Positions 47,407 through 56,443 of a stretch of DNA of 64,000 nucleotides are shown here, one piece after another. Made by a program: the position numbers and the translations under genes. This stretch comes from Rhizobium sullae (lineage in GTDB: Bacteria; Pseudomonadota; Alphaproteobacteria; Rhizobiales; Rhizobiaceae): NCBI RefSeq assembly GCF_025200715.1, contig NZ_CP104145.1:186001-250000 (forward strand). Direction: 5' to 3'. The first letter of the stretch is position 1, and each line of letters begins with the position of its first letter. The notes beneath the pieces were generated by a model. The model did not search any database and was not told where the DNA came from. It saw nothing but the letters and a program-made list of their open reading frames with translations.

Positions 47407-48213
47407 GGCGATGTCACGTTATTTGATCAAGGTCGGAACAAGGCGCTTGTGTGAGACGTCAGGCGGTTGCGCCGGTCACGGCTTTCCACTGCGCCATTGC
47501 GCGGATCCGATGGATGTGGATGGCGAGGGCTGAGTTTTTCTGGTGCGGGGGGACGAAGAGATTTCGGAGTGCCGAAAAGATCGATATGAACCGTTGCAAG
47601 CCGCCGACGGATCGAAATCCCTGCATCATCCGCTCCCGTTTTCGAAGCGGCACGTGAGAATTCTCGGCTCGATTGTTCAGGCCCTTGTGCGATCGATGTT
47701 CGACGGCGGGCATCACCTCCCGTCTTGCAGCACCATATGAGCGCAATTTGTCGGTGACGATCCGCTTCGGCGTCAGGCCTTGCTTCTTCAGCAGCCTGAC
47801 CAGCAATCGCCTGGCGGCTTGGGTATCGCGGCGGGCTTGAACGATCTCGTCGAGAACGTAACCGTCTTGGTCAACGGCACGCCAGAGCCAATGTTTGCGG
47901 CCGCCGATGGAAATCACCACCTCGTCCAGATGCCAGATATCCTTTCGCGAAGGCCTCTTTCTGCACAACTGCCTGGCATAAGCCGTTCCGAATTTGCGAC
48001 CCCATCTCCGGATCGTCTCATGGGAGACGACGATACCGCGCTCCAGCAGCATCTCCTCGACCATCCTCAGGCTCAAAGGGAACCGAAAATACAGCCAGAC
48101 CGCACGGGCGATGATCTGCGGTGGAAAGCGGTGGTTCTTGTAGCTTACGGCCGGACTGTTCATCCCAACCCATTACCAGACAACCGTTAAGCCGCTGACA
48201 ACGTGACATCACC
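47407..48213 (-). mobile_element. IS6-family element, copy 9 (complete)
   Basis: 807 bp, in direct tandem with truncated copy 8 and with no base between them. The right end at 48213 abuts a nodD stub. Confidence 0.9.
47459..48163 (-). CDS. tnp: IS6-family transposase (copy 9)
   Basis: Intact 234-residue DDE transposase, the fourth uninterrupted copy in the window. Confidence 0.9.
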   Translation of the reverse strand: MNSPAVSYKNHRFPPQIIARAVWLYFRFPLSLRMVEEMLLERGIVVSHETIRRWGRKFGTAYARQLCRKRPSRKDIWHLDEVVISIGGRKHWLWRAVDQDGYVLDEIVQARRDTQAARRLLVRLLKKQGLTPKRIVTDKLRSYGAARREVMPAVEHRSHKGLNNRAENSHVPLRKRERMMQGFRSVGGLQRFISIFSALRNLFVPPHQKNSALAIHIHRIRAMAQWKAVTGATA

Positions 48214-48246
48214 CGTCAGATCAAGGCCTATGAAGTTACACCTCAT
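48214..48246 (-). pseudogene. nodD: nodD 5' stub cut by IS6 copy 9
   Basis: Minus-strand ATG at 48246 reads MRCNFIGLDLT, close to the NodD start MRF(K/T)GLDLN with a two-residue insertion, and is cut after 11 codons by the IS6 end at 48213. It faces away from the nod box at 48249, in the standard nodD position. Confidence 0.55.
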
Positions 48247-48248
48247 TT

Positions 48249-48296
48249 ATTCATGCCATGGATGCCGGCTATCCAAACAATCAACTTTACCGATGT
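48249..48296 (+). promoter_or_regulatory. nod box upstream of decayed nodA and virG
   Basis: Distal half ATTCATGCCATGGATGCC and core ATCCAAACAATCAACTTTAC then CGATGT. Only one base of the ATTTTAC block is changed (ACTTTAC). The first intact gene downstream on this strand is virG. Confidence 0.85.
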
Positions 48297-48362
48297 CCCG
48301 TAGTACCATTAGAAGACGCTGAATTTTGATCCCAATCAAGCATCAGGTGGCAAGACTTGCGA

Positions 48363-48944
48363 TCGGTGCAGGAGGAAGCACATGCGCTGCGGTGGAAACT
48401 ATGCTGGGAAAATCAGCTGGAGCTTTCGGATCACATCGAGCTCGCTGAGTTCTTTCGAAGGACATATGGTCCGACTGGAGGCTTTAGTGCAACACAATTT
48501 GAAGAGAGTCGAAGTTGCCGGAGCAAGGGCTGAGTTTCGTCTAATCGCTTACGACGAACGGGATAGCGGCTCATGTGGGCCTGTTGCGCCGTTTCATTAA
48601 AGTCGGCGAGGTTGAGTTAATGGTGGCCGAACTGGGACTGTTTGGGGGGCCGTCCAGACCTTAATGGTCTCCGGTTGAGCTTCGCTGCACGACAGGGTGT
48701 ATCCAGTGTTGCAGCAGCTTGGCACCATTCGGCACGCGCTGCACAAGTACATTAAAAGGCTCTGCATATACGGTGTGGCGACAATTGTGGCGGGGGTTCG
48801 AGTGTGGTCCACCATTTCAGACGTGTATCTCGACCTGCCTCCACGCGCATCGAAAACGTACTTGTCGTGATTTTTCAACTTGGACGCGCGATGAGCGAGT
48901 GGGCCGACGGCACACTGATCGATCGGAATGGTCCGGAGCTGTGA
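48363..48944 (+). pseudogene. nodA: nodA, decayed
   Basis: Near full-length nodA by position but with several frameshifts. In one frame [20 protein letters not shown] and [20 protein letters not shown] match NodA residues 5-45; later [35 protein letters not shown] and the end [17 protein letters not shown] occur in other frames. The sequence is clearly diverged from the intact nodA, so it is an independent copy and not a recent duplication. Confidence 0.88.
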
Positions 48945-49003
48945 AACATCCTGCCTACATACGCGAAGCGCCGAGTCGTCACGCACCAGATCGTCTTCAT
49001 CTC
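48941..49003 (+). pseudogene. nodB: nodB 5' stub after decayed nodA
   Basis: A GTG overlapping the nodA stop opens MKHPAYIREAPSRHAPDRLH, close to the S. meliloti NodB start (MKHLDYIHEVPSN). After about 20 codons homology stops; virG follows 130 bp later. With the overlap this shows that nodB once followed this nodA. Confidence 0.65.
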
Positions 49004-49130
49004 TGCGAATGTAAGCGCGGCAGGGACGGCGAGTGGGTTTGGGATTGGCGAAAGCTGTGGCGTACAGATCGTGTTCATCTGCCCTACGAGGAAGTTTTTG
49101 CCAGCCAGTTTCAAGAGTGAAGGAGAGCCA

Positions 49131-49856
49131 TTGAAACACGTTCTTGTCATCGATGACGATGCCGCTATACGGCACCTCATTGTCGAATACCTAACGATAC
49201 ATGCCTTTAAGGTAACCGCGGTAAGCGATACTAGGCAGCTCAATCGCGTACTCTCGTGTGCGCCGGTCGATCTCGTGGTTGTTGATCTTAATCTGGGTCG
49301 CGAAGATGGTCTGGAAATCGTCCGCAATTTGGCGACAAAATCGGATATTCCAACTATTGCCATCAGCGGCGATCGTCTTGAGGAGGCCGAAAAAGTCGTT
49401 GCACTGGAGCTCGGGGCAGCTGATTTCGTTTCCAAGCCTTTTGGAATGCGCGAATTCTTGGCCCGCATTCGAGTAGCATTGCGCCAGCGGCCCATCAATC
49501 CAGGGGCAAAAGATCGACGTTCGTTTTATTTTGCTGGTTGGAGACTCAATCTTAATCAACGCCGATTGATCTTTGAACAAAGCGGCGAGGTCAAGCTGAC
49601 CGCAGGTGAGTTCAATCTACTAGTCGCCTTTCTGGAAAAACCACGGGACGTTTTATCCAGAGAGCGGCTTTTGCTTGCGAGCCGAGTGCGTGGAGAAGAG
49701 GTGCATGACCGAAGTGTTGATGTCCTCATATTGCGTTTGCGCCGAAAGCTTGAGGCGGATCCGGCCCACCCTCGTCTGATTAAAACATCCAGGGGTGCAG
49801 GCTATTTCTTCGACGCTGATGTGGATACCAACGACGGGGGCGCATTGGCCGCCTGA
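49131..49856 (+). CDS. virG: VirG, response regulator of type IV secretion genes
   Basis: 241 residues, very close to Agrobacterium VirG throughout. Receiver domain 1-115 with Asp8/Asp9, phosphoacceptor Asp52 in VVVDLNLGREDGLEIV and Lys102 in SKPFG; the C-terminal winged-helix OmpR/PhoB domain includes VKLTAGEFNLLVAFLEKP and RSVDVLILRLRRKLE. A TTG start at 49131 has GGAG six bases upstream; a 20-residue N-terminal extension from 49071 is possible, as Agrobacterium annotations vary. A nod box and decayed nodA lie upstream. VirA is 3 kb away on the same strand. Confidence 0.93.
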   Translation: MKHVLVIDDDAAIRHLIVEYLTIHAFKVTAVSDTRQLNRVLSCAPVDLVVVDLNLGREDGLEIVRNLATKSDIPTIAISGDRLEEAEKVVALELGAADFVSKPFGMREFLARIRVALRQRPINPGAKDRRSFYFAGWRLNLNQRRLIFEQSGEVKLTAGEFNLLVAFLEKPRDVLSRERLLLASRVRGEEVHDRSVDVLILRLRRKLEADPAHPRLIKTSRGAGYFFDADVDTNDGGALAA

Positions 49857-49952
49857 TCGGTGTCCATGGGAGGGTCGGCGGCTCGGCGCCTGTTGCCCAC
49901 GAGGTGCCGCCGTGTAATGCGGTTCCCGAGATGGCCGTGTCGGCAGCGGCCG

Positions 49953-51701
49953 TTAAGATTGGCAATTTGCGCCGAGTCCCTCCTCGGTGATTATCAAGCG
50001 TGCGGGCTCCGGAAGGCCTCCTGTCTGGCTTTCAAAGATGCGCTTTAGTGCGCGATCGGAGTAATATCGAACCTTTCGCAGTTGCAATGGTGGCTGGCCC
50101 TTAATGAGGACAATTTGGCATTTGTCGTCGAGCAGACGGACCTGCTCGGGCCGCAGTAGAGGTGATCCTTGATCTGAAATCTGAATATTGCGATCGAACA
50201 TTCGCCCTTGGGTATGGGAAGTGGAGCGCGCTTGAAACGTATATTCACCGATCGCTTTCGAAATATAATTTGGTGTCTCGTCATCGGCGGTGGCCATGAA
50301 GACTTGCACGCCAGTATTGCTGAGAAAGTTTTGTTTGCCGGCCTCGTCGTATGTTCCCGACAATGCCGAGAGGCTTTGGATAATGAACATAAAGCGGCCC
50401 TTGTAGCCCGCGATGGTCGTGATTGCCGTTTCAACCGCCTCCAGCTTGCCCAAGTGCTTGAACTCATCCAGCAGGAATAGCACCTCGTGCTTCTCATCCT
50501 TGCCAGGCAGCGAGCGTTGTAGAATTGAAACGACCTGCTGAAAGAGTAGGCGCATCAGAGGCGCGACGACCTCAAGATCGTTTGGGCTAACGCAAAGATA
50601 AATGCAAGTTCTTCGGCGACGCAAATCATAGATTGAGAAATCTGAGCGGCTTGTCGCGGCTTTAACCAGGGGGTCCGCCCATAAGTTGAGCCCGCCATCG
50701 CCCAGCACAGAAGTGTAGGAGGTTAGAATTTTTGTATCGTTGCCCGCCATGTCGTCGAAGATCCGCTGAGCCTCTTTGTTCTGGGTCTCCTCCGCGAGGC
50801 GCGCAAAGAGCCTATATTTCTCGCCTGGCTGAGCAAAGAGGTCGTAAACGGCCCCGATTGTTGGCGTGCCGCGCTCGATGCAGGCAAGAATGCCGGCGAC
50901 AAAAAGATCTCGAGCGCCGTTGATGAAACCTTCCGCGCCCTGTCCCTTGGTCGTAATGAGGTTCGCCGCCAAGCGGCGTGCCTCGGTGAACTGCCGCTCT
51001 GGAGGCAATGCTATGATATCCAACAGAGGATTATAGCAACTCGTCCGCCGTTCTGGATCTAGCGGTGCGAATTTCAACACACTGTCGCCATCGGCTTTGC
51101 GTGCCCTAGAGGTGAGTTCAAAAAGCTCACCCTTAACGTCGAGAGCTATCACTGAGCCCTTGAAAGTAAGTAGCGTGGGAATGACAATGCCCACGCCTTT
51201 TCCCGCGCGGGTCGGCGCAACGATAAGGCTGTGAGGCTGCTCGCCATTGGTCAGGTAATAGTCGGACCAAAAAGGGCCACTTGTCTTTCCAAATATTGGA
51301 CCACTGATGCGGCTGTACCGCTGCAGATAACCTGTACGGCGCATTTCACCCACGCCAGCCCAGCGCGCCGTGCCGTGATGCTCGCGGCTGCCTTCGGAAA
51401 GCATCTGCTGAACCAGCAGGACGATTCCCGATGTTGAGACGACGACAGCTAAGCCATAATAGAAGGCAAGCGTTGTATAGCCCAAATAGAAAGGCGTCTC
51501 GTACCAAAAAGCGAGGATGTCAAACGCCATCAACGCTTCACCGCTAATTCCGTGACGGAATGTTGCGTACAGACTTGCCGCACAAAAACCTGCAGCCAGT
51601 GAGCACAGAATGCTCAAAGCGATGCTTGAGGGCGTAGTTTTGTTTGAAAACGTAGTTTTGCTTGAAATGGTCGTTCCACCGTATGATTCGAGCGGCTGCA
51701 A
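49953..51701 (-). CDS. virD4: VirD4 type IV secretion coupling protein
   Basis: About 582-residue inner-membrane ATPase that recruits substrates to the VirB channel. Two N-terminal membrane segments (about 25-50 and 70-98), Walker A VAPTRAGKGVGIVIP near residue 160, Walker B EVLFLLDEFKHLG near 395 and SLSALSGTYDEAGKQNFLSN. It follows Ti-plasmid VirD4 closely to LPEPARLIITEEG and then stops; the Ti protein runs some 70-80 residues further. The start TTG at 51701 is uncertain since homology begins about 20 residues in (KTTPSSIALSILCSLAAGF). Convergent with virG, 96 bp apart. Confidence 0.92.
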   Translation of the reverse strand: MQPLESYGGTTISSKTTFSNKTTPSSIALSILCSLAAGFCAASLYATFRHGISGEALMAFDILAFWYETPFYLGYTTLAFYYGLAVVVSTSGIVLLVQQMLSEGSREHHGTARWAGVGEMRRTGYLQRYSRISGPIFGKTSGPFWSDYYLTNGEQPHSLIVAPTRAGKGVGIVIPTLLTFKGSVIALDVKGELFELTSRARKADGDSVLKFAPLDPERRTSCYNPLLDIIALPPERQFTEARRLAANLITTKGQGAEGFINGARDLFVAGILACIERGTPTIGAVYDLFAQPGEKYRLFARLAEETQNKEAQRIFDDMAGNDTKILTSYTSVLGDGGLNLWADPLVKAATSRSDFSIYDLRRRRTCIYLCVSPNDLEVVAPLMRLLFQQVVSILQRSLPGKDEKHEVLFLLDEFKHLGKLEAVETAITTIAGYKGRFMFIIQSLSALSGTYDEAGKQNFLSNTGVQVFMATADDETPNYISKAIGEYTFQARSTSHTQGRMFDRNIQISDQGSPLLRPEQVRLLDDKCQIVLIKGQPPLQLRKVRYYSDRALKRIFESQTGGLPEPARLIITEEGLGANCQS

Positions 51702-52944
51702 GATGCTGCGACACCCCGGCCGGAGGTCGCGACTTTATGGCGCCGCGTGAAGAGCGGAAGACGCGGACCTGCCCGATATGCAGATATCCGCCAACCATCG
51801 ATAAGGATCTAAGCACTGAAGATATTGGAATCAAGGTGAAAGAAAGAAATTCTGTTGCAATGTCAATCGATTAGAAATCGTTTTGTAACGTGCCCCTATT
51901 GCTTGCTACGTCTCCGAACATAACAGGAAAACAAATTCATCCCGCCCTTCACGAATTGGGATCGGCAAAGGAAAACGTCGCCTGTCGGCCCCAAACGGCG
52001 TCATTGAACGTCAGGGCTCCGCTTAAGAGTCAGTCAAATTGATAAAGCTCGGCTGATCTATCAGTAGCGGCCCTACGGAAGGCTGCCGTCGGCGAAGCGT
52101 AAGTGAAATCCGCCTCTCACAAGGGGGCGCATTGACGTGCCCTGGCCATAGGATTGCGAAACGCCGATTGTCTTGCACGCTCGCTTTGCTTGTTCTTCGA
52201 CACATATAACATACCTAAAGTGGCGATGAGGGGGTATGTCCGCGGCGGCAACCTTCAGTAGGACTACAAATGTAACGCTAATTCGATTTAGCAGATCAAG
52301 CTTCGATGGTAGCCTCATAGGGCAATGGAAATTACTTCGGAGTCCTATCATAGATCACGATAGCAAACGGATACGCACACCTGAAGTTCATCCCCGCGAC
52401 GGCGGGAGGGCGGCCGAGGTACGACGTTACCTTTCTGATCTCCCAGATGGGCTGCTGACTAATATTGCAGAACGGTTAGTAACTGATAAACCGCGCGAAA
52501 CAGCACGCAATTTTGGGGAAAACGTGTGGCTGCAACTAGCTTGGTTGCGACGGACTTTGGCAAGTTTGGTGATAGCGAAGAGAAAAATCCCTTGTCAGTC
52601 GCGTCATTGAAATGCTGGAGGCTCCTGATGTCTACGGGGCCTACGTGTTCGCACAAAATACCATCACGCGAGGGTAAGCCACTTAGATGCAAATCGGAAT
52701 GCGCGAGCTTACTGGTGGCCCAGGTCTGCAAGAGATGTCACAGAGCTTGCAGCAGTGTCTATGAGCAGTCCCATCGAGATCCACAAAAGACGAACAACCT
52801 TCCTCGCCTATGCGTCCCGGACGTCGCGTTGCGATGCGTATCGATTGCAGTGGGGAATAGGCGTAGTCACGCTACTGAACGGGGAGGGGCGTGGTGTTTC
52901 AGGTTCAGCACCGACCGTGCATCCATCAGCGCGAAACCGAGCTA
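51702..52944. other. intergenic region between virD4 and virA
   Basis: 1.2 kb with no gene I can support; open frames at 52236-52610 and 52755-52988 show no recognisable family. A TTGCAATGTCAATC stretch at about 51854 is only loosely like a VirG-binding vir box. No nod box was found upstream of virA. Confidence 0.4.
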
Positions 52945-55449
52945 ATGTTCAGATCGCGATGCTCAGGAAGGCGGGCGAACGCGGATGATTCGTCGCTGAC
53001 TTCTTGGGAGAAGAAACTCAGCACCAAGATAGTTTTTGTGTTGGTCGTCACGACTGTGTTGTTGACAGTGCTTGCAAGCTGGTGCGGGCAAGACAATCAG
53101 ACTAATCAGGTAATACTAAGTGAATTGCAAAGAATTAAGACCAATGGTGCATTGCTGCAGCGCGATGTGCTTCGCGTTCACGCCGGCATGCTACGGGATT
53201 ACAGCCCTGTTGCGGAAAAGTTACAGGCAGTGCAGAAGAGCCTGATTGACCTTCAGGAGTTGTTTGAAAAGGCGACTCACGAGAACGCCAGTGATCTCTC
53301 TCAACTGCTAACTCGGGTAAAGCTGTCGGTCGAAAGGACAGATGCGATCGTCGCCGGCTTGGGCGCACAGAACGCGCGCTTGCAAAACGCTCTCTCAAGT
53401 TTCGAACACTTTGTGAGCTTGCTTCCGGGATCACCGAGGCTCGAACTCGGCCATTTGATTCTGCAGTTTTTGCTTCGTCCGAGTTCGAACCTTGCGTCAG
53501 AGATCGATAGAAATCTTGACCGGCTTCAATCGACGGGGGGTGAGAATGAGGCCATTGAACATGTTGTACGCAATGGTCGAGTCATCCTGTCTTTGCTGCC
53601 GCAGGTGAACGAAGCCGTAAATAGCATTGCGTCATCCGACACTATTGCCGAAGCCGCGAAACTGGAGCGCGAATATGTAAAACACCACAGCTTGATCAAT
53701 CTGGGCGAGAAGTGGGCACGAATGTTTATGACCTTCGAACCAATATGCCTCTGCTTTTGTATAGTCGTGCTCCTCTCAAGATTGCATCTGTACACGAATC
53801 GGTTGGTAAGGCGCTTGCAATTTGAAGCGACGATGAAGGAAATTGAGGCTTGCTTCAGAGATAGTGGAGCAACAAAGATGTCGTTAACTTCCTCAACCCA
53901 AGCCGCACTTCGAGTTGTTCAGCGCTTTTTCAATGCTGATCAGTGCGCGCTGGCACTGGTCGAAGTGAGTGCCAGGAGGGCGGCTGAGTGCTTCGCCGCA
54001 AACAATCCTGGGTCTACATGGAACGATGGGCTGCTGCTTGAAATTGTTTCGCTTGTCCAGGCGGGGGAACAACTGCCCCCGTTTGCCATCGTTCCCGCGC
54101 AAAACGTTCGCGGGGTTGCGGAGGGGACTTCTGGTCTTTCTCAGGTGCTTGTCTTCAAGGCCTCCGATCAGCTAATCACCGTTTGTTGCCTTGCCTATGA
54201 GCAAGACCGTTCAGGGCTCTCTTCCAGTGAGGTCCAACTTCTTGAGTGCGCTACTGGTCGTGTCTGCGATTACATCGATCTTCGACGTAGGCAGATGGAA
54301 CATAACCTTCTGGAGAGGCGGTTGGAGCATGCGGAACGGCTGAAGGCCGTCGGCACACTTGCAGGCGGCATGGCGCATGAATTCAACAACCTTTTAGGGG
54401 CAATCCTCGGCTATGCCGAGATGGCCCACAGTCTTCTGCACCCCCTCTCGAGAACAAGAGGTTACATCGGCCAAATCATTGCTGCAGGCGATCGAGCAAG
54501 GCTGATCATTGATCAGATCTTGGCACTGAGCCGAAACCAGAAACGTAAGACCAAGGCCTTCAACGTCTCCGAGGTGACAATGGATTTAGCTCCGTTGCTG
54601 CGCGTTACGCTTCGTGCGGATGTAGAGCTGGATTTAAAAATTGACGAGAGGCAAACGGTAATCGATGGAAACCCATTGGAAATACAGCAGATCCTGATGA
54701 ATCTCTGCAAGAATGCCTCGGAGGCTGTCACGAATGGAGGCCGCGTTGAGGTCAGCGTCTCTCGCACTTATGTCTCCCAATCGAAGACACTTGCTCCTGG
54801 CGCTTTGCCTCCCGGGGACTATGTCCTCCTTTCTGTCGGCGATAACGGCAACGGTATTGCTGAAGCAGTACTACCGTATATTTTTGAGCCCTTTTTCACC
54901 ACGCGCTCGTGCATGGGCGGGACGGGGCTCGGTCTCGCTGCAGTTCACGGGTATGTGAAAGCGCATGCAGGATGTATTGATGTTAGCTCAACCGTTGGGC
55001 GCGGTACGCGCTTCGACATTTATCTACCGCCTTCCTCAAAGGAGCCGGTGAGTGCGGACAGCTTTTTTGGGCCTTGTGAAATACCACTTGGTAACGGAGA
55101 GGTCGTCGCAGTAGTAGAGCCCGACCGAGGGACGCTGGAGATGTATGAGGACAAGATTGCCGCATTAGGCTATGAGCCAGTCGGCTTCAACACATTCGAC
55201 AATCTTTGCGATTGGATGTTTAGGGGGAAAGCAGTCGATCTTATTGTGGCGGACCATTTGTCTTTTCCCGGGCGATGGCGCGCCGAAGCCATACATGCAG
55301 CCCTTAAAACAGTGCCTGTCATCATCATTGGTGGAGCTAACCTTAACATGCCACCTGCGGCTGATGACCGAGCCTCCGCGATTGCCCTGGCTAAGCCAGT
55401 CTCGTCGAGGACCATGGCATGTGCAATTCGTATGATGATCAGGACGTGA
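52945..55449 (+). CDS. virA: VirA, membrane sensor histidine kinase
   Basis: 834-residue sensor homologous to Agrobacterium VirA from end to end. Short N-terminus, membrane segment about 32-50, periplasmic part with [17 protein letters not shown] and [11 protein letters not shown], second membrane segment about 255-280, a GAF-like linker, kinase with phosphorylated His478 in [21 protein letters not shown] box [31 protein letters not shown], and a C-terminal receiver-like domain (EIVAVVEP type, here [12 protein letters not shown]). In Agrobacterium it senses phenolics and phosphorylates VirG. ATG at 52945 is chosen because the total matches VirA length; its ribosome site is weak. Confidence 0.93.
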   Translation: MFRSRCSGRRANADDSSLTSWEKKLSTKIVFVLVVTTVLLTVLASWCGQDNQTNQVILSELQRIKTNGALLQRDVLRVHAGMLRDYSPVAEKLQAVQKSLIDLQELFEKATHENASDLSQLLTRVKLSVERTDAIVAGLGAQNARLQNALSSFEHFVSLLPGSPRLELGHLILQFLLRPSSNLASEIDRNLDRLQSTGGENEAIEHVVRNGRVILSLLPQVNEAVNSIASSDTIAEAAKLEREYVKHHSLINLGEKWARMFMTFEPICLCFCIVVLLSRLHLYTNRLVRRLQFEATMKEIEACFRDSGATKMSLTSSTQAALRVVQRFFNADQCALALVEVSARRAAECFAANNPGSTWNDGLLLEIVSLVQAGEQLPPFAIVPAQNVRGVAEGTSGLSQVLVFKASDQLITVCCLAYEQDRSGLSSSEVQLLECATGRVCDYIDLRRRQMEHNLLERRLEHAERLKAVGTLAGGMAHEFNNLLGAILGYAEMAHSLLHPLSRTRGYIGQIIAAGDRARLIIDQILALSRNQKRKTKAFNVSEVTMDLAPLLRVTLRADVELDLKIDERQTVIDGNPLEIQQILMNLCKNASEAVTNGGRVEVSVSRTYVSQSKTLAPGALPPGDYVLLSVGDNGNGIAEAVLPYIFEPFFTTRSCMGGTGLGLAAVHGYVKAHAGCIDVSSTVGRGTRFDIYLPPSSKEPVSADSFFGPCEIPLGNGEVVAVVEPDRGTLEMYEDKIAALGYEPVGFNTFDNLCDWMFRGKAVDLIVADHLSFPGRWRAEAIHAALKTVPVIIIGGANLNMPPAADDRASAIALAKPVSSRTMACAIRMMIRT

Positions 55450-55519
55450 GGCTGCAGTCGTGCACAAGGAAGACCTACTGAGATTGGACTTGCTTCGGAG
55501 AAGTGGAGAGGCATTTTCA

Positions 55520-56376
55520 GATCATGCGGCCAGTGTCTCGAACTGTGCGGGGCTTAGGTAGTCAAGCGCCGAGTGCCGCCGGGTGGGATTGTAGAAGCCA
55601 TCGATGTAGCGGGCAGTGGCAATTTCGGCCTGATTTCGCGTCTGATAGTCCTCCAGATAAGCTCTGATTTCAACCTCTTGAAGAACGTTTCGACCATGGC
55701 GTTATCATAGCAGTTTCCCTTTCCTGACATCGAGATTAGGATGCCATTGCTGCGCAGCGGGGCCTGATAGTCAACTGAACAATATTGACTGCCGCGGTCG
55801 GAGTGATGGATCAGGCCAGGCTTTGGTCGACGCATGATAATGGCTTTTCGAAGAGCATTGACTGCCAGTTGGCGATGGAGCCGATCACCGGTATCCCAGC
55901 CGACGACGCGGCGGGAGAACAGGTCGATGACAACGGCCAGATAGAGCCAGCCCTCGCGGGTCCATACGTAGGAAATATCAACACCCCATTTTCTGGTTTG
56001 GCCCGGTCGCTGCAAAATCCTGATCGATGATATTGGGGGCTACCGGAAAGGCATGTTGGCTATCCGTAGTGCGCTTGAACCTCCGCCTCTGCCGGGCGTG
56101 CAGGCCATTCTCGCGCATGAGCCGGGCGGTTCGTCGTCGGCCGATGGCAAAGCCGCTGTCCTGCAATTTTCGCGTCATGCGTGGGCTGCCGTAGGTCTCG
56201 TGAGAAAGCGCATAGGCAAAGCGCACATGCGCCAGCATCACCATGTCTTCGCGCTGCCGACGACGTGCGGGCCGGTCTTTCCAGGCAAAATAGCCGCTCT
56301 GGCTGACGCCCAGTACCTTGCAGAGACGGTATGCGGGGAATTCCGTTTTCGCCTGGTCGATGAAACGGAACTTCAT
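55520..56376 (-). pseudogene. IS3-family transposase orfB, frameshifted
   Basis: Starts MKFRFIDQAKTEFPAYRLC at 56376, includes SHETYGSPRMTRKL, shifts frame near 56000, continues with VDISYVWTREGWLYLAVVID (first Asp), GLIHHSDRGSQYCS (second Asp) and GKGNCYDNAMVETFF (Glu), then shifts again near 55650 before RRHSALDYLSP. Two frameshifts make it inactive. Confidence 0.85.
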
Positions 56377-56443
56377 CGACTTCCCTCCTTGGCGAAAAAA
56401 GTCGCGGCACGCTTCAGTATCGTAAGCGACAAGCTGGGGCCGT

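Noticed and set aside
32106..48212. Small frames of 60-140 codons repeated at every IS6 copy
   Set aside because: They are the alternate frames of the same transposase gene, repeated because the element is repeated.
16045..48213. Possible CRISPR array because of many repeated segments
   Set aside because: Repeats are 807-bp insertion elements kilobases apart; no short, evenly spaced repeat-spacer pattern was seen.
51850..51880. Possible vir box upstream of virD4
   Set aside because: The TTGCAATGTCAATC stretch matches the VirG site consensus poorly and is not convincing alone.
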